The notes under the pieces were generated by a model, which saw only the letters and a list, made by a program, of their open reading frames with translations, was not told the DNA's origin and made no database searches. Positions 1 through 5,534 of a DNA stretch of 5,652 nucleotides are shown here, piece after piece (position 1 is the stretch's first letter; each line of letters opens with the position of its first letter). The translations under genes and the position numbers were made by a program. Source of the DNA: Nocardioidaceae bacterium (GTDB lineage: Bacteria; Actinomycetota; Actinomycetes; Propionibacteriales; Nocardioidaceae); the NCBI GenBank assembly GCA_025965395.1, contig JAOPXA010000086.1:1-5652 (forward strand). The letters run 5' to 3'.

Positions 1-213
1 CGCCACCGCCTGATAGGTCGCTAGCAGTGCAGCCTCGGATCGGCGTGCCGCGGCGGCCAGCGCCTCGTCCGTCGGCGCGGAGAGGGGCTTGGGCTCCAGA
101 CCTATGCGGCGCGCCGCGTCATCGAGCCGCCCGGTGGCCAGCAGTGCGCCTCCAGCAGCCGCCAGTGCGAGAATTCCGCCGCTTGAGGCAAGGAAGACGC
201 GGCGAGTCAGCAC
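1..213 (-). CDS. Partial twin-arginine signal-bearing exported protein (N-terminus only)
   Basis: The minus strand is open from GTG at 213 down to the window edge, giving 71 codons with no stop. Residues 3-9 read TRRVFLA, a good match to the twin-arginine (Tat) motif. They are followed by a hydrophobic Ala/Gly/Leu stretch at about residues 12-26, so the protein is probably exported folded through the Tat system. There is no cysteine in the visible part, so it does not look like a lipoprotein. After the signal comes a Pro-containing spacer and an Ala-rich, helix-like segment with SEAALLATYQAV near its end. Actinobacterial genes next to rimP often encode Tat-signal proteins related to the DUF4439 ferritin-like family. 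The tail is compatible with such a helix, but too little is visible to assign the family. No Shine-Dalgarno precedes the GTG, whereas a GATAAT box lies 8 nt upstream, suggesting a leaderless mRNA. An alternative is that the start lies elsewhere, but the Tat motif right after this GTG argues for it. Confidence 0.7.
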   Translation of the reverse strand, partial: MLTRRVFLASSGGILALAAAGGALLATGRLDDAARRIGLEPKPLSAPTDEALAAAARRSEAALLATYQAVA

Positions 214-221
214 CTTGCGAG

Positions 222-227
222 ATTATC
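222..227 (-). promoter_or_regulatory. Candidate -10 box for the divergent Tat-signal gene
   Basis: Read on the minus strand, positions 227-222 spell GATAAT, close to the sigma-70-type consensus TATAAT. It ends 8 nt before the GTG start at 213, so transcription would begin at or within a few bases of the start codon and the transcript would be leaderless. The hexamer 17 nt further upstream (CTTAGC, positions 250-245) is a poor -35. Leaderless genes are common in Actinomycetota; the assignment here is inference. Confidence 0.4.
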
Positions 228-246
228 CCGTGGATCGCGCAACCGC

Positions 247-252
247 TAAGGT
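247..252 (+). promoter_or_regulatory. Weak candidate -10 box for the rimP operon
   Basis: TAAGGT at 247-252 fits the TAnnnT pattern of many actinobacterial -10 boxes and would give a start near 258-260 with a leader of about 45 nt before rimP. The upstream hexamer (TTATCC, 223-228, spacer 18) is weak. It overlaps the putative promoter of the divergent gene, so the two might interfere. The operon may have other promoters in this 90-nt gap that I cannot recognise. Confidence 0.25.
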
Positions 253-303
253 GGTGGGCGAACCACTCAGCGATTGCACCATCCACAACTGAAAGGCGAC
301 CCG

Positions 304-753
304 ATGTCTCCATCGAACGATCGCCTCGTCGCCCTGATCGAGCCAGTGCTCGGCGAACTCGGCTTCGACCTCGAAGACCTCGAGCTCACCCCGGCAGGAA
401 AGAAGCGCGTCCTCACGATCGCCGTCGACAAGGATGGCGGCGTCACCCTCGATGAGATCGCCGACGTGACCCGCGCAATCTCGCCCGTCCTCGACGATTC
501 TGACGTGCTGGGCACGCTTCCCTACCTCCTCGAGGTCACCTCGCGTGGAGTGAGCCGGCCGTTGTCGCTCCCACGCCACTGGCGTCGCAACAAGGACCGC
601 CTGGTCCGGGTCTACCTCAACGACGGCACTCTCATCGAAGAGCGGATCCGCGAGAGCAACGACCTATCCGTACACCTAGGCACAGCCGAGATCGCCTATG
701 CCGACATCGAGAGCGCGCTCATCCAGGTCGAGCTCGGCGGAAGAAAGAGCTGA
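304..753 (+). CDS. rimP: Ribosome maturation factor RimP
   Basis: The 149-residue product is RimP, which binds the nascent 30S subunit and assists assembly of the S12-containing region; it acts in the cytoplasm. Length is usual for the family. The N-terminal alpha/beta domain carries the family signature [16 protein letters not shown] at residues 42-57. The strand [13 protein letters not shown] at 75-87 leads into the C-terminal SH3-like barrel (about 88-149). Many family members have SPG where this one has SRG, a mild variant. The start at ATG 304 is chosen because AAAGG at 292-296 sits 7 nt upstream and the protein then begins with the expected [20 protein letters not shown] at 274 in the same frame would add ten residues without an SD. 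rimP is the first plus-strand gene after a divergent neighbour, so it is probably the operon's first gene. Its TGA is one base from the nusA start, implying translational coupling. Confidence 0.95.
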   Translation: MSPSNDRLVALIEPVLGELGFDLEDLELTPAGKKRVLTIAVDKDGGVTLDEIADVTRAISPVLDDSDVLGTLPYLLEVTSRGVSRPLSLPRHWRRNKDRLVRVYLNDGTLIEERIRESNDLSVHLGTAEIAYADIESALIQVELGGRKS

Positions 754-754
754 C

Positions 755-1759
755 ATGGACATCGACATGAGCGCCCTGCGCGCACTCGAGCACGAAAAAG
801 ACCTGTCGTTTGACGTCGTGGTCGAAGCCATCGAAAAGGCACTCCTCGTGGCCTATCGCGGCACCGACGGCGCCCACCCGCACGCCCGCGTCGAGCTGGA
901 TCGCAAGACCGGCCACGTCGTGGTCTGGGCCCGCGAGCGCATCTCTGACGGCGAGACGTCCGAGGTCACCTACTCGGAAGAGTTCGATGACACGCCCACG
1001 GGATTTGGCCGCATCGCCGCCACGACCGCGCGGCAGACGATCCTGCAACGCCTCCGCGAGGCAGAGGACGATCGTACGTTTGGTGAGTTCTCGGCCAAGG
1101 AAGGCGACATCGTCTCCGGCATCATCCAGCAGGGACGCGAGCCCGGTGACGTCTTGGTCGACCTCGGTCGCGTCGAGGCGCTCATGCCTGCCGCCGAGCG
1201 TGTGCCGGACGAGAAGTACGTCCACGGCGAGCGCATCAAGTGCCTCGTCGTCAGCGTCCGCAAGGGCATGCGCGGACCGCTCGTGCAGGTCTCGCGCACG
1301 CACCCCAATCTCGTACGCAAGCTGTTCGCCCTCGAGGCTCCGGAGATCGCCGACAACTCGGTCGAGATTGTCGCACTCGCGCGCGAGGCCGGCCACCGGA
1401 CCAAGATCGCCGTACGCTCCAACGTGCCCGGCATCAACGCCAAGGGCGCCTGCATCGGTCCTCTGGGCGCGCGCGTGCGCAACGTGATGCACGAGCTCCA
1501 CGGCGAAAAGATCGACATCGTCGACTACAGCGACGATCCCGCGGCCTTCATCGGCCACGCGTTGTCGCCGTCCCAGGTCAAGGGAGTCACCATCGTCGAC
1601 GAGGTCGCCAAGGCGGCTCGCGTGGTCGTTCCTGACTTCCAGTTGTCCCTCGCCATCGGCAAGGAAGGGCAGAATGCGCGCCTCGCCGCCCGACTCACCG
1701 GGTGGCGGATCGACATCCGCTCCGATGCCGAAGGCGCGCCCGCTTCGACGAACGGCTAG
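755..1759 (+). CDS. nusA: Transcription termination/antitermination factor NusA
   Basis: The 334-residue protein is NusA, which binds RNA polymerase and the emerging RNA and modulates pausing, termination and antitermination. Domains in order are: an N-terminal RNA polymerase-binding domain (about 1-105) with [16 protein letters not shown]; an S1 domain (about 111-184, [23 protein letters not shown]); KH1 (about 186-262) with the [14 protein letters not shown] loop at 231-244 and [13 protein letters not shown] after it; and KH2 (about 264-324) with [21 protein letters not shown]. It lacks the acidic C-terminal repeats of enterobacterial NusA, as is normal outside Proteobacteria. The start at ATG 755 gives the [12 protein letters not shown] opening typical of actinobacterial NusA. 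The purine-rich GGAAGAAAGAG at the end of rimP (739-749) is a weak SD. One base separates it from the rimP stop. An alternative ATG at 767 would drop four residues. Nothing is truncated or missing. Confidence 0.97.
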   Translation: MDIDMSALRALEHEKDLSFDVVVEAIEKALLVAYRGTDGAHPHARVELDRKTGHVVVWARERISDGETSEVTYSEEFDDTPTGFGRIAATTARQTILQRLREAEDDRTFGEFSAKEGDIVSGIIQQGREPGDVLVDLGRVEALMPAAERVPDEKYVHGERIKCLVVSVRKGMRGPLVQVSRTHPNLVRKLFALEAPEIADNSVEIVALAREAGHRTKIAVRSNVPGINAKGACIGPLGARVRNVMHELHGEKIDIVDYSDDPAAFIGHALSPSQVKGVTIVDEVAKAARVVVPDFQLSLAIGKEGQNARLAARLTGWRIDIRSDAEGAPASTNG

Positions 1760-1767
1760 ACTTGTCC

Positions 1768-2022
1768 GTGGTTGTCCGCACGTGCATCGGTTGTCGAGAG
1801 CGCGTGGATAAATCAGAGCTTGTGCGATTTGTGCAGATCAACGGTGTCATCACCCCCGATCTGGACGGCCCGCACCACGGTCGAGGGGCGCATCTGCACC
1901 CCAAGATCACCTGTCTCGAGCTAGCGACGCGACGTAAGGCGTTCGGCCGGGCTCTCAAGTTTGAGGGTCCGATTGATGCGTCCGCGATGGTGGCGCTGAT
2001 CGAGCCGAAACATCAACCGTAA
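1768..2022 (+). CDS. ylxR: YlxR-family (DUF448) nucleic-acid-binding protein
   Basis: The product (84 residues from GTG 1768) is a YlxR/DUF448 protein. Family members are small basic RNA-associated proteins; the Bacillus homologue has been reported to modulate RNase P. The family signatures are present: RTCIGCRE with C5 and C8 forming CxxC, KSELVRFV, GRGAHLHP at about 38-45, C49, and ATRRKAFGRAL at about 53-63. It sits between nusA and infB, the standard location. The start is uncertain. GTG 1768 puts the protein start right before RTCIGC, as in homologues, but there is no recognisable SD. TTG 1762, two bases after the nusA stop, and GTG 1702, inside nusA, are in the same frame. Translational coupling to nusA termination at 1759 is the likely way it is initiated. 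A hairpin follows shortly after its stop. Confidence 0.9.
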   Translation: MVVRTCIGCRERVDKSELVRFVQINGVITPDLDGPHHGRGAHLHPKITCLELATRRKAFGRALKFEGPIDASAMVALIEPKHQP

Positions 2023-2029
2023 GCACGCT

Positions 2030-2050
2030 GTTCGCCCACCCGGGGCGGAC
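2030..2050 (+). other. GC-rich RNA hairpin just after ylxR
   Basis: GTTCGCCC (2030-2037) pairs with GGGCGGAC (2043-2050): eight pairs including one G-U wobble, with a five-base loop ACCCG. It starts 8 nt after the ylxR stop. The bases after it are purine-rich (gcacagaaagaaa) with no U tract, so it is not a classic intrinsic terminator. It could mark an RNA processing point, slow RNA polymerase, or insulate the infB leader. Confidence 0.45.
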
Positions 2051-2065
2051 GCACAGAAAGAAATC

Positions 2066-2078
2066 GGAGCATCTGCTC
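2066..2078 (+). other. SD of the first leader ORF inside a small hairpin
   Basis: GGAG at 2066-2069 lies 9 nt before the ATG at 2079, an acceptable SD spacing. GAGC (2067-2070) can pair with GCTC (2075-2078) across the tetraloop ATCT, which would partly hide this SD and place the ATG immediately after the stem. The same GCTC is also half of a 10-nt palindrome GCTCATGAGC (2075-2084) around the ATG. The stem is only four pairs, so its stability alone is modest. Confidence 0.4.
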
Positions 2079-2093
2079 ATGAGCCCTCGATGA
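2079..2093 (+). CDS. Leader mini-ORF 1 (MSPR, stop)
   Basis: ATG AGC CCT CGA TGA encodes four residues. It has a GGAG 9 nt upstream, so it could be the entry point for ribosomes into the leader. Its TGA (2091-2093) overlaps the ATG of the next mini-ORF (2090-2092) as ATGA, the usual termination-reinitiation junction. CCT and CGA are unusual in the G/C-ending codon use of the neighbouring genes. The peptide itself is unlikely to have a function; the act of translation may matter. That it is translated is inference. Confidence 0.45.
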   Translation: MSPR

Positions 2094-2107
2094 ACTCGTC
2101 CAAATGA
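2090..2107 (+). CDS. Leader mini-ORF 2 (MNSSK, stop)
   Basis: ATG AAC TCG TCC AAA TGA encodes five residues in a different frame from mini-ORF 1. It starts within the stop of mini-ORF 1 and its own TGA (2105-2107) overlaps the next ATG (2104-2106). It has no good SD of its own, so it would depend on reinitiation by ribosomes ending mini-ORF 1. Confidence 0.42.
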   Translation: MNSSK

Positions 2108-2124
2108 GCCTGCACGTCAACTAG
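2104..2124 (+). CDS. Leader mini-ORF 3 (MSLHVN, stop)
   Basis: ATG AGC CTG CAC GTC AAC TAG encodes six residues in the third frame, completing the chain. It ends in TAG (2122-2124), 10 nt before the hairpin at 2135-2162 and 44 nt before the infB start. A ribosome stopped here would reach roughly 12-15 nt downstream and so press on the base of that hairpin. It has no SD of its own. Confidence 0.42.
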   Translation: MSLHVN

Positions 2125-2131
2125 CGGCCTG

Positions 2132-2165
2132 TCCCCTTCCAGGGTGGCAAGCCCCCTGAAGGAGA
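2132..2165 (+). promoter_or_regulatory. Hairpin sequestering the infB Shine-Dalgarno
   Basis: CCTTC (2135-2139) pairs with GAAGG (2158-2162). After a bulged C2140, AGGG (2141-2144) pairs with CCCT (2154-2157). After a bulged T2145, GG (2146-2147) pairs with CC (2152-2153) around the loop CAAG. Outside the core, T2132-A2165 and C2133-G2164 can add two pairs across a C/A mismatch. The SD GAAGGAG (2158-2164) is therefore almost wholly in the 3' arm. There is no downstream U tract, so this is a translation-control structure rather than a terminator. Folding energy was not computed. Confidence 0.6.
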
Positions 2166-2168
2166 AAA

Positions 2169-5012
2169 GTGGCTGTAAGAGTCCATGAACTCGCGCGCGA
2201 GTTCGGAGTCACAAGCAAGGAAGTCCTGTCGACACTGAGCGACATGGGCGAATACGTGAAGTCTGCGTCCTCGACCGTCGAACCCCCGGTCGTCCGCCGT
2301 CTTAAGGAAGAGCACGGCGACAAGCTGCGCACGGCCGGAGCCAAGAAGAAGCCGGCCGCCAAGAAGGCTGCTGACGCCGACGAGGCTCCGGCAACCCCGA
2401 TCACCATCGTCGAGGCCGCCGTCGGCACGCAGACCGTGGCACCCGCGCCTGCGCCCGCAAGCACCGGTCCGACACCGGGTCCCCGTCCTGGTCCTGCGCC
2501 CACACCGGTCGCTGAGCCGGTGGCTGCCGCTGCACCCGTAGTCGAGGTCGCGCCTGCGGCTCCCGAGGCCGCTGCACCTGCGCCTGCCGAAGAGGCCCCT
2601 CCGGCCGCCGATGGCCCGCGCCCTGGTGGTCCTCGTCCGGGTCCGCGCGCGCCCAGCGTGCGTCCGGGCAACAACCCGTTCTCGTCCAAGCAAGGTATGC
2701 AGCGCCCTCAGCGTCCTGGTGACGCTGCGGCGCCGCGTCCGCCAGCCGCACGTGAAGGTGGCGCTCCGGCGGCGCCTGCTCGTCCCGGCATGCCGCGCCC
2801 CAACCCGGCGATGATGCCCAAGCAGTCCTCTGTCGGCGGTCCGAGCACGGCTCGCGGCCCCGGTCGCGGTGGTCCTGGTCAGGGTCGTGGCGCTCCGGGT
2901 GGAGCACCCGGTGGCTTCTCGCGTCCGAGCGCTCCCGGTCGCGGAGCACCCGCGGGTGCTGGCGCTGGCGCCGGTGCTGCTGACCGCGGTCGCGGTGCAC
3001 CAGGCGGCGCTCCGGGTGGAGCACCCGGTGGCGGTTTCGCCGGTCGTCCCGGTGGCGGCGGTCCTCGCGGCAACAACCGTGGTGGCACCCAAGGCGCGTT
3101 CGGTCGCGCCGGAGGCCCCGTGCGTCGTGGTCGCAAGAGCAAGCGCGCGAAGCGTCAAGAATTCGACCAGATGCAGGCGCCCGCCATTGGCGGCGTCCGC
3201 GTCCGCAAGGGCGACGGCCAGACCGTGCGCCTGACCCGTGGTTCGTCGCTCAGCGACTTCGCCGAGAAGATCGGCGTCGATTCGGCGTCGCTCGTCGAGG
3301 TGTTGTTCCACCTGGGCGAGATCGTCACGGCGACGCAGTCGGCCAATGACGAGACGTTGCAGCTGCTCGGTGAAGAGCTCAACTACACCGTCGAGGTCAT
3401 CTCGCCCGAAGACGAGGATCGCGAGCTTCTGGAGTCGTTCGACCTCGAGTTCGGCGAGAACGAGGGTGACGAGAGCAATCTCGTGGCACGCCCGCCGGTC
3501 GTCACCGTCATGGGTCACGTCGACCACGGCAAGACCAAGCTCCTCGATGCGCTCCGCACCTCCAACGTCGTCGACAAGGAGGCCGGTGGCATCACGCAGA
3601 CCATCGGCGCCTACCAGGTCGCCACGTTGGTCGACGGCACCGAGCGACGCATCACCCTCATCGACACACCGGGTCACGAGGCCTTCACGGCCATGCGTGC
3701 TCGTGGCGCCCAAGCCACGGATATCGCCGTGCTGGTCGTCGCTGCTGACGATGGCGTCATGCCCCAGACAGTGGAGGCGCTTAACCACGCCAAGGCCGCC
3801 GGAGTGCCCGTCGTCGTCGCGGTCAACAAGATCGACAAGCCCGACGCCGATCCGACCAAGGTCCGCGGCCAGCTGACCGAGTACGGACTGGTCCCTGAGG
3901 AGTATGGCGGCGACACGATGTTCGTCGACGTCTCTGCCAAGAGCCAGCTCAACCTCGACGGCTTGCTGGAGGCGATCATCTTGACCGCCGACGCCGAGCT
4001 CGACCTGCGCGCCAACCCGACGCAAAACGCTGAAGGCCTCGTCATCGAAGCGCACCTCGACCGCGGTCGCGGTCCGGTCGCGACGGTGCTGGTCCACCGC
4101 GGCACGCTCAAGGTCGGCGACTCCCTCGTGGCAGGACCCGCATACGGTCGTGTCCGCGCGTTGCTCGACGAGCACGGCAACAACCTCGAAGAGGCGACTC
4201 CGTCGCGTCCCGCCCTCGTGCTCGGCCTCACGGCCGTGCCCGGTGCCGGTGACAACTTCATGGTCGTCGCCGATGACCGTCTGGCCCGCCAGGTGGCCGA
4301 GAAGCGTGAAGCGCGCGAGCGCAACGCACTTCTGGCTCAGCGTGGTGGCCGTCGCACCCTCGAGGACTTCATGTCCTCGATGGAGAAGGGCGAGACCGAC
4401 GAACTGCTCCTCATCCTCAAGGGCGAGGGTTCAGGCTCGGTCGAGGCACTCGAGGACGCGTTGTCCAAGATCGACGTCGGCAACGACGTCGCGCTGCGGG
4501 TCATCGACCGCGGTGTTGGTGCTATCACCGAGACCAACGTCATGCTCGCTGCGGCATCCAACGCGATCATCATCGGCTTCAACGTCCGTCCCCAGGGCAA
4601 GGCCACCGAGGTCGCCGATCGCGAAGGTGTGGAGATCCGTTACTACTCCGTCATCTACCAAGCGATCGACGAGATCGAGGCTGCACTCAAGGGCATGCTC
4701 AAGCCCGAGTTCGAAGAAGCGCAGCTCGGCACCGCTGAGATCCGCGACATCTTCCGCTCGTCCAAGATCGGCAACATCGCCGGCTGCATGGTCACGTCCG
4801 GCACGATCAAGCGCAACTCCAAGGCGCGCCTGTTGCGTGATGGCACCGTCATCACCGACAACGTCGACCTTGGCAGCTTGCGCCGTGAGAAGGACGACGT
4901 GTCCGAGGTTCGCGAAGGCTTCGAGTGTGGTCTCACGCTCAAGGGCTTCAACGACATCAAGGTCGGTGACGTCATCGAGACCTTCGAGATGCGGGAGATT
5001 CCGCGCGCCTAG
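2169..5012 (+). CDS. infB: Translation initiation factor IF-2
   Basis: The 947-residue protein is IF2, the GTPase that delivers fMet-tRNA to the 30S subunit and promotes 50S joining. Domains in order are: IF2_N (about 1-55); a Lys/Ala then Ala/Pro-rich linker and a Gly/Arg-rich segment (about 58-335); a second IF2_N-like domain (about 352-412); the G domain (about 440-605); beta-barrel domain (about 615-720); IF2 core domain (about 733-835); and C2 (about 845-947), which holds the initiator tRNA, with FECG at 918-921. GTPase motifs are complete: G1 GHVDHGKT 449-456, G2 GGITQT 473-478, G3 DTPGHE 499-504 with catalytic His503, G4 NKID 553-556, G5 SAK 589-591. The GTG start at 2169 has a strong SD GAAGGAG only 4 nt upstream and gives the expected [14 protein letters not shown] opening. 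The long leader with mini-ORFs and an SD-hiding hairpin suggests translational control. Length is normal for actinobacteria. Confidence 0.98.
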   Translation: MAVRVHELAREFGVTSKEVLSTLSDMGEYVKSASSTVEPPVVRRLKEEHGDKLRTAGAKKKPAAKKAADADEAPATPITIVEAAVGTQTVAPAPAPASTGPTPGPRPGPAPTPVAEPVAAAAPVVEVAPAAPEAAAPAPAEEAPPAADGPRPGGPRPGPRAPSVRPGNNPFSSKQGMQRPQRPGDAAAPRPPAAREGGAPAAPARPGMPRPNPAMMPKQSSVGGPSTARGPGRGGPGQGRGAPGGAPGGFSRPSAPGRGAPAGAGAGAGAADRGRGAPGGAPGGAPGGGFAGRPGGGGPRGNNRGGTQGAFGRAGGPVRRGRKSKRAKRQEFDQMQAPAIGGVRVRKGDGQTVRLTRGSSLSDFAEKIGVDSASLVEVLFHLGEIVTATQSANDETLQLLGEELNYTVEVISPEDEDRELLESFDLEFGENEGDESNLVARPPVVTVMGHVDHGKTKLLDALRTSNVVDKEAGGITQTIGAYQVATLVDGTERRITLIDTPGHEAFTAMRARGAQATDIAVLVVAADDGVMPQTVEALNHAKAAGVPVVVAVNKIDKPDADPTKVRGQLTEYGLVPEEYGGDTMFVDVSAKSQLNLDGLLEAIILTADAELDLRANPTQNAEGLVIEAHLDRGRGPVATVLVHRGTLKVGDSLVAGPAYGRVRALLDEHGNNLEEATPSRPALVLGLTAVPGAGDNFMVVADDRLARQVAEKREARERNALLAQRGGRRTLEDFMSSMEKGETDELLLILKGEGSGSVEALEDALSKIDVGNDVALRVIDRGVGAITETNVMLAAASNAIIIGFNVRPQGKATEVADREGVEIRYYSVIYQAIDEIEAALKGMLKPEFEEAQLGTAEIRDIFRSSKIGNIAGCMVTSGTIKRNSKARLLRDGTVITDNVDLGSLRREKDDVSEVREGFECGLTLKGFNDIKVGDVIETFEMREIPRA
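2889..2915 (+). repeat. 27-nt direct repeat in the infB linker, copy 1
   Basis: This 27-nt unit encodes GAPGGAPGG and recurs exactly at 3006-3032, 117 nt (39 codons) downstream and therefore in the same frame. It lies in the Gly/Arg-rich part of the IF2 linker. Such in-frame repeats are a likely source of linker length variation between strains by slippage or recombination. Confidence 0.8.
3006..3032 (+). repeat. 27-nt direct repeat in the infB linker, copy 2
   Basis: Identical to 2889-2915 over all 27 bases and in the same reading frame. Here it is preceded by one more degenerate GAPG unit, giving [14 protein letters not shown]. The surrounding sequence repeats GGTCGCGG-type codons for RG/GRG. 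Confidence 0.8.
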
Positions 5013-5021
5013 CTCTCATCA

Positions 5022-5051
5022 CTGGTCCGGGCGTTTCGGCGCCCGGACCAG
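5022..5051 (+). terminator. Perfect 12-bp GC-rich hairpin between infB and rbfA
   Basis: CTGGTCCGGGCG (5022-5033) is perfectly complementary to CGCCCGGACCAG (5040-5051) with the loop TTTCGG. A further U-G pair would give a UUCG tetraloop, which is especially stable in RNA. It begins 9 nt after the infB stop. There is no U tract afterwards, and rbfA/truB follow closely, so complete termination is unlikely. It could act as a partial U-less terminator, a 3' stabiliser of infB mRNA, or an RNase III-type processing site. The structure is certain in sequence; the role is not. Confidence 0.5.
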
Positions 5052-5081
5052 GGGAGTGGCGAGGGAAGGAACAGGAAACTT

Positions 5082-5534
5082 ATGGCCGGACAACGCGTAC
5101 GCAAGGTCGCTGACCGCATCCACGTGATCGTCGCCCAGATGCTCGAGCGACGGATCAAGGACCCGCGCCTTGGCTTCGTGACGATCACCGATGTGCGGCT
5201 CACGGGCGACGCCCAGAACGCCTCGATCTTCTACACGGTCATGGGCACGCAAGAGGAGATCGACGGCACCGCCGCGGCTCTCGTCAGCGCGACCGGCATC
5301 ATCCGGTCCGAGGTCGGCAAGCAGCTAGGTATGCGGTTCACGCCGTCGATCGAGTTCTTCCTCGACACGGTGCCGGAGTCAGCGCGCGAGATCGAGGACC
5401 TGCTTGCCAAGGCACGCGAGTCCGACCAGGCTGTTGCCTCACAGGCCGCCACGGCGACCTACGCAGGTGACGCCGATCCCTACAAGAAGCCTCGCGTCGA
5501 CGAATCCAGCGAGGACGACGAGATCGACGAATGA
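5082..5534 (+). CDS. rbfA: 30S ribosome-binding factor RbfA
   Basis: The 150-residue protein is RbfA, which binds the immature 30S subunit near the 5' end of 16S rRNA and is needed for late maturation. The single KH-like domain spans about residues 4-108. Visible family features are [29 protein letters not shown] helix 1 (here [13 protein letters not shown] at 5-17), [11 protein letters not shown] at 33-43, ASIFYTV at 47-53, and the strand [12 protein letters not shown] at 84-95. The C-terminal 40 residues are low-complexity and end in an acidic tail ([10 protein letters not shown]), commonly variable in actinobacterial RbfA. The ATG at 5082 is preceded by AGGAAA (5073-5078) and GGAAGGA (5064-5070). 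The gene lies 69 nt after infB, across a strong hairpin, and its TGA overlaps the truB start. Confidence 0.96.
   Translation: MAGQRVRKVADRIHVIVAQMLERRIKDPRLGFVTITDVRLTGDAQNASIFYTVMGTQEEIDGTAAALVSATGIIRSEVGKQLGMRFTPSIEFFLDTVPESAREIEDLLAKARESDQAVASQAATATYAGDADPYKKPRVDESSEDDEIDE

Larger units (their letters stand above)
2023..2168 (+). promoter_or_regulatory. infB leader: chained mini-ORFs plus SD-containing hairpin
   Basis: This 146-nt gap is the largest in the operon and is structured. In order it holds: a GC-rich hairpin (2030-2050); a purine-rich single-strand stretch with GGAG (2066-2069); three tiny ORFs at 2079-2093, 2090-2107 and 2104-2124 linked by ATGA overlaps; and a bulged hairpin (2135-2162) whose 3' arm contains most of the infB SD (GAAGGAG, 2158-2164). 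I see no convincing -35/-10 pair, so it is probably transcribed through from nusA/ylxR. The arrangement suggests that translation of the short ORFs controls access to the infB start. From memory, unchecked, streptomycete infB leaders also carry repeated ATGA units. The structure is read from the sequence; the control mechanism is inferred. Confidence 0.6.

Noticed and set aside
274..303. Upstream TTG start for rimP adding ten residues
   Set aside because: No SD before it, and the added residues would be encoded by the SD region of the ATG at 304; family alignment favours 304.
27..455. 142-residue plus-strand frame at the window start
   Set aside because: Arg/Pro-rich out-of-frame reading that crosses the divergent intergenic region and the rimP start; no SD or domain.
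698..754. Upstream start for nusA inside rimP
   Set aside because: The extension is an Arg/Ser-rich out-of-frame reading of rim[13 protein letters not shown] at 755 is the expected N-terminus.
719..1558. 279-residue open frame on the minus strand opposite nusA
   Set aside because: Antisense shadow of nusA; no domain, no SD, and it ends within the rimP/nusA junction.
1702..1767. Upstream GTG start for ylxR inside nusA
   Set aside because: It would overlap the conserved KH2 end of nusA and add a non-family N-terminus; the YlxR domain begins at RTCIGC. Kept only as an unlikely alternative.
2132..2165. Intrinsic terminator upstream of infB
   Set aside because: The stem is followed by GGAGAAAAGTGG, not a U tract, and its 3' arm is the infB SD; a translation-control hairpin fits better.
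2121..4175. 684-residue open frame on the minus strand opposite infB
   Set aside because: It mirrors the infB coding frame, where strong G/C third-position bias removes antisense stops. Its translation is compositionally biased, has no recognisable domain, and infB on the plus strand is fully conserved in motif.
4150..5127. 325-residue plus-strand frame overlapping the end of infB and start of rbfA
   Set aside because: Ser/Arg/Pro-rich translation typical of an out-of-frame reading of GC-rich coding DNA; it overlaps two well-supported genes.
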